Of a DNA stretch of 35,375 nt, positions 33,030-35,375 are shown piece after piece; position 1 is the stretch's first letter; the number at the start of each line of letters is the position of its first letter. The notes under the pieces were generated by a model that was not told the DNA's origin, did not search any database, and was given only the letters and a program-made list of their open reading frames with translations. The stretch spans positions 1-35,375 of the forward strand of contig JAKLIV010000020.1 in assembly GCA_022709405.1 (NCBI GenBank). Direction: 5' to 3'. The position numbers and the translations under genes are program-made. Source of the DNA: Spirochaetota bacterium (GTDB taxonomy: Bacteria > Spirochaetota > UBA4802 > UBA5550).

Positions 33030-34151
33030 TTACTCCGGAATATCTAGGATGCTCACCCTGTTGCCGTAACTGGAATAGGGCTCGTAAAGCATTCCCACCT
33101 CGGTGACGATGAACTCGTCGGTCCCGACCCATCCGCCGTCGCCGAAATGCACCGAAGAGGGACACTGGAGCGTACTGCTTCCGACCCTGGTAACGTTTCC
33201 GGTCTCCTCGTCGATGACGAGAATGTTGCCGACGAAATACCCCGCGACTGCGACTGTCGGTCTGCCCCTGTAAACGACCACGTCGAGGTCGTCATACAGT
33301 CCGGCTGCGGAATGCAGGGTCTCGACTGCGCCCGGGCTGTCGCCGATGATGGTGACTTTTTTTACCGAAGCCTGCTTTGATGAGAGCATATTGTAATCGG
33401 TAAAATACAGGATGTCGTCCCTTATGCACATGCCGTTGGGAGAATGCACTCCCTCGCCTGATGAGAGCCATGTTTCCTGGGTTGCCACCTGAATGGCGGT
33501 TTCTGAGACGCTCACCTTGACGATTTTTCCCGCGGGCAGGAATGTCATGTCTGCGACGTAAAGGTTTCCCTTTGAATCCGCAGTCATCCCGTTGGCGAGC
33601 ATCATTCCGGTCAACCGGTGTATCTCGGTAAAAACCAGTTTTTCGGGGCCGCCTGCATTCAGGTCGGCCCGAAGGATCACCTTGTCCATAAAAGCATCCG
33701 TGAGAAGCCCGAGCAGCGTGCCCAGGTTTTCGGCCTTCAGCATCTCGTTGAGGTCGATCGAATCCATGGATGTCCTGTATCTGTTGCAGATCACGTACAG
33801 CCATGAACCGACCTGCGCCATGCCTCCGAAAATCCCGTAGTTGTCGGGCATGAGCATGGCCGCTCCGTCCGGGGTGATTTCGGCCACATTGGCCCCGGTG
33901 ACGAATATCCTTCCCGTGTCGGTGAACAGGAGGTTTTCCGCATCTCCCATCCTGACCGGGAATTCCGGCCGGGTATCGGCGGCAGATAACGTCTCTGAAC
34001 CGGTGTCCGCCAGAACGGATGTATCGCCGGCCTGAACGGCTGTTGAATCCGAAACCTCGACGCCCGAGTCGTCGCATCCTGTGATCATCAGCAGGACGGC
34101 GGTCGCGGATACGATCAGCCGCAGTAATTTTTTTGTTTTTATTGATCGCAT
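33030..34151 (-). CDS. lipoprotein with beta-propeller (SMP-30/NHL-like)
   Basis: A 373-residue predicted lipoprotein: the signal peptide ends MITGC (Cys26). Then comes a low-complexity Ser/Thr/Asp stretch (about 27-60) that could act as a spacer. The rest has repeated strand patterns such as NGMTADSKGNLYVADM and NGMCIRDDILYFTDYN, typical of SMP-30/NHL-type six-bladed propellers. No enzyme can be named. It follows the CocE-like gene with a single base between the stop and the ATG, so it is transcribed with it. GAGG lies 8 bases before the ATG. Confidence 0.82.
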   Translation of the reverse strand: MRSIKTKKLLRLIVSATAVLLMITGCDDSGVEVSDSTAVQAGDTSVLADTGSETLSAADTRPEFPVRMGDAENLLFTDTGRIFVTGANVAEITPDGAAMLMPDNYGIFGGMAQVGSWLYVICNRYRTSMDSIDLNEMLKAENLGTLLGLLTDAFMDKVILRADLNAGGPEKLVFTEIHRLTGMMLANGMTADSKGNLYVADMTFLPAGKIVKVSVSETAIQVATQETWLSSGEGVHSPNGMCIRDDILYFTDYNMLSSKQASVKKVTIIGDSPGAVETLHSAAGLYDDLDVVVYRGRPTVAVAGYFVGNILVIDEETGNVTRVGSSTLQCPSSVHFGDGGWVGTDEFIVTEVGMLYEPYSSYGNRVSILDIPE

Positions 34152-34152
34152 A

Positions 34153-35375
34153 TCAGATGCCTCGTATTTTATTTATTGATCTCCTGGTGATTTTTATTAA
34201 TCCGAACGGGAACAGCATGCAAATAATCAGGCCCATCAACTCGCCCGCAAGGTTGCGCCGGGACGCACCTTTTATCGATGCCTGGGCGGACGTGCCGCAG
34301 CCGAGCGCGGCGCCGGACATCAGGTAGTCGTCCATATCGCCTGTTTTACCGATCCATTTCCAGGTGCTGCCTTCGTTCTTCGTGTTGACCGAAGCGAAGT
34401 CGATCCTCGCCTCGTGGTCCGCATCGATCACGATCGTATTGGTCGACGGCTGGATTATGGGAAGGAGATGGGGGAAATCAGACGCCGAGAGGCTCACCCT
34501 TATGCGGTGGCCTTTTTTGAAAACGTTGCATGTCGGCCAGAGCTCGATGCAGTACTGGTACAGCTCTTCCTCGTTGACGGCCTGCGGGTTTTTATCGGGC
34601 CGGTCATAGAACGGATCGAAGGGCGTATAGGATGGATCGAGGGGGTGTTCGATGTTCTCGCCGAGTTCCTCGTCATCGTACTCGCGCACGTAACCCGAAG
34701 GATCGTACTGTCGGTGCCAGGCCGAAAGCCAGCCTGACGAGACATTACGCGCCCTTCCGCCGGGGAACACGTCGTTCAGCTCGGCGACCCATTGCACGTC
34801 TTTTTTCTTCATGGCGTCAAGCATGAGGTTGCTCTCGACGCCGAAGGAAGCCTTTATGAGCTCTATTGCGAGATCGATCGAGGCCTGCTGGATCGCAGTC
34901 CCGAACTCGGTCCTGGCCCAGAATTTCAGGGAAACGGGCCCGGTGATTTCCAGATCCTCGGTCAGCTCCTCGGAGGTGAAGGTGAGGCAGTTCTTCTCGT
35001 CGCTGCGCTCGTCCTCGTAGAATTGCGCTCCGTCGATGTTGTAGCCCAGAAAATACTTGGACATGTCCGAAGTGGATGAAAGAGATCCGGCGCTCCACCG
35101 CGCGCTTGACCGCGAGACCGCTCCGTTCAGGTTGAACGCGGTGTCGAGGAGCATGGGCCTGTGCTTGAGCACGGGGTTTTCTCCTGAAACGTCCCTGGCC
35201 GCGCTCAGCCCGAAATTGTTGTCCTCATAGTCGCCGTCCTCGTCTTCGGTGTACCAGTCGCCGTCAATGGGCGTCGGGGCTTTTTTTGTCAGGTACATGG
35301 TTTTATTGGCGACCCTGGAAGCGGGGAGGGGCCAGGATTTTTCGGCCCGCCACTTGTTTTCGCCCATCACGTACA
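34153..35375 (-). CDS. CocE/NonD-family hydrolase, C-terminal part (runs off the window)
   Basis: The 3' part of a serine hydrolase gene; the frame is open to the right edge, so the start and the catalytic nucleophile lie outside. YVMGENKWR at the edge is the usual linker in CocE/X-Pro dipeptidyl-peptidase-like enzymes. The C-terminal jelly-roll (PepX_C) domain follows, with LTFTSEELTEDLEITGPVSL and VFKKGHRIRVSLSASDFP. After it, about 45 residues read ALGCGTSAQASIKG, a hydrophobic helix (LMGLIICMLFPFGLI) and basic KITRRSINK. That resembles a C-terminal sorting signal. It is co-transcribed with the beta-propeller lipoprotein. Confidence 0.83.
   Translation of the reverse strand, partial: YVMGENKWRAEKSWPLPASRVANKTMYLTKKAPTPIDGDWYTEDEDGDYEDNNFGLSAARDVSGENPVLKHRPMLLDTAFNLNGAVSRSSARWSAGSLSSTSDMSKYFLGYNIDGAQFYEDERSDEKNCLTFTSEELTEDLEITGPVSLKFWARTEFGTAIQQASIDLAIELIKASFGVESNLMLDAMKKKDVQWVAELNDVFPGGRARNVSSGWLSAWHRQYDPSGYVREYDDEELGENIEHPLDPSYTPFDPFYDRPDKNPQAVNEEELYQYCIELWPTCNVFKKGHRIRVSLSASDFPHLLPIIQPSTNTIVIDADHEARIDFASVNTKNEGSTWKWIGKTGDMDDYLMSGAALGCGTSAQASIKGASRRNLAGELMGLIICMLFPFGLIKITRRSINKIRGI

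Noticed and set aside
1..35375. tRNA, rRNA, CRISPR array or intact insertion sequence
   Set aside because: I looked for TTCGANNC-type tRNA arms ending in CCA, regularly spaced direct repeats and transposase motifs and saw none that held up; a covariance-model scan would be the decisive test for RNA genes.

Overview
The window is protein-dense DNA from a diderm bacterium. It is GC-rich overall, with several AT-rich islands. Lipoprotein signals (SFLAC, LLSAC, MITGC and a looser APGC), FG-GAP, GLUG and sulfatase-modifying-factor-like surface proteins, a Lys-rich histone-like protein, and the mixture of Mn/Fe superoxide dismutase with anaerobe-type families (C_GCAxxG_C_C, DUF3795) would fit an environmental spirochaete or a delta-proteobacterium-like lineage. 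I lean towards Spirochaetota, but no rRNA or ribosomal protein gene is present to settle it. No tRNA, rRNA, CRISPR array or complete insertion sequence was found.

Layout. 1-4072: an ABC-F ATPase (Uup type) converges on a class I fructose-bisphosphate aldolase and a Mrp-type Fe-S carrier ATPase. 4307-8538: three putative surface or beta-propeller genes, two of which change base composition abruptly inside the gene. 8539-9142: an AT-rich gap holding a 110-bp MITE-like element with a 4-bp target duplication, a degraded coding remnant, and the promoter and long leader of a cold-shock gene. 9143-12658: cspA, a DUF3795/ECF sigma factor operon divergent from superoxide dismutase, and an SPFH membrane protein. 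12690-14295: a NoeA-like methyltransferase overlapping a small LDPGTGS membrane protein. 14444-17653: a monooxygenase-like ABM protein, then an alpha/beta hydrolase plus SRPBCC operon divergent from a TetR regulator and TrmO, with palindromes between them. 17804-20998: glycogen phosphorylase and a C_GCAxxG_C_C protein. 21053-23608: a P-type cation ATPase with an attenuator-like leader. 23975-26939: a histone-H1-like protein and a hybrid histidine kinase. 26948-30852: a five-gene, tightly overlapping operon. 31067-35375: a GLUG lipoprotein, a beta-propeller lipoprotein and the 3' part of a CocE/NonD hydrolase.

The most interesting unit is the minus-strand operon at 26948-30852. It encodes a stand-alone TiaS-like ATP-dependent enzyme, a fused double ATPase, an EcfT transmembrane protein, a small membrane-anchored protein resembling a reduced molybdopterin-oxidoreductase fold, and an S-component-like membrane protein. 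The genes are coupled by GCATGATG, TAATG and TTGA overlaps. Together they look like an energy-coupling-factor importer with two dedicated accessory proteins, possibly an import-and-modify system for an unidentified cofactor. Other notable items are the MITE, the P-type ATPase leader RNA, the histone-like fusion with an unrecognised N-terminal domain, and a candidate C-terminal sorting signal on the CocE-like hydrolase.
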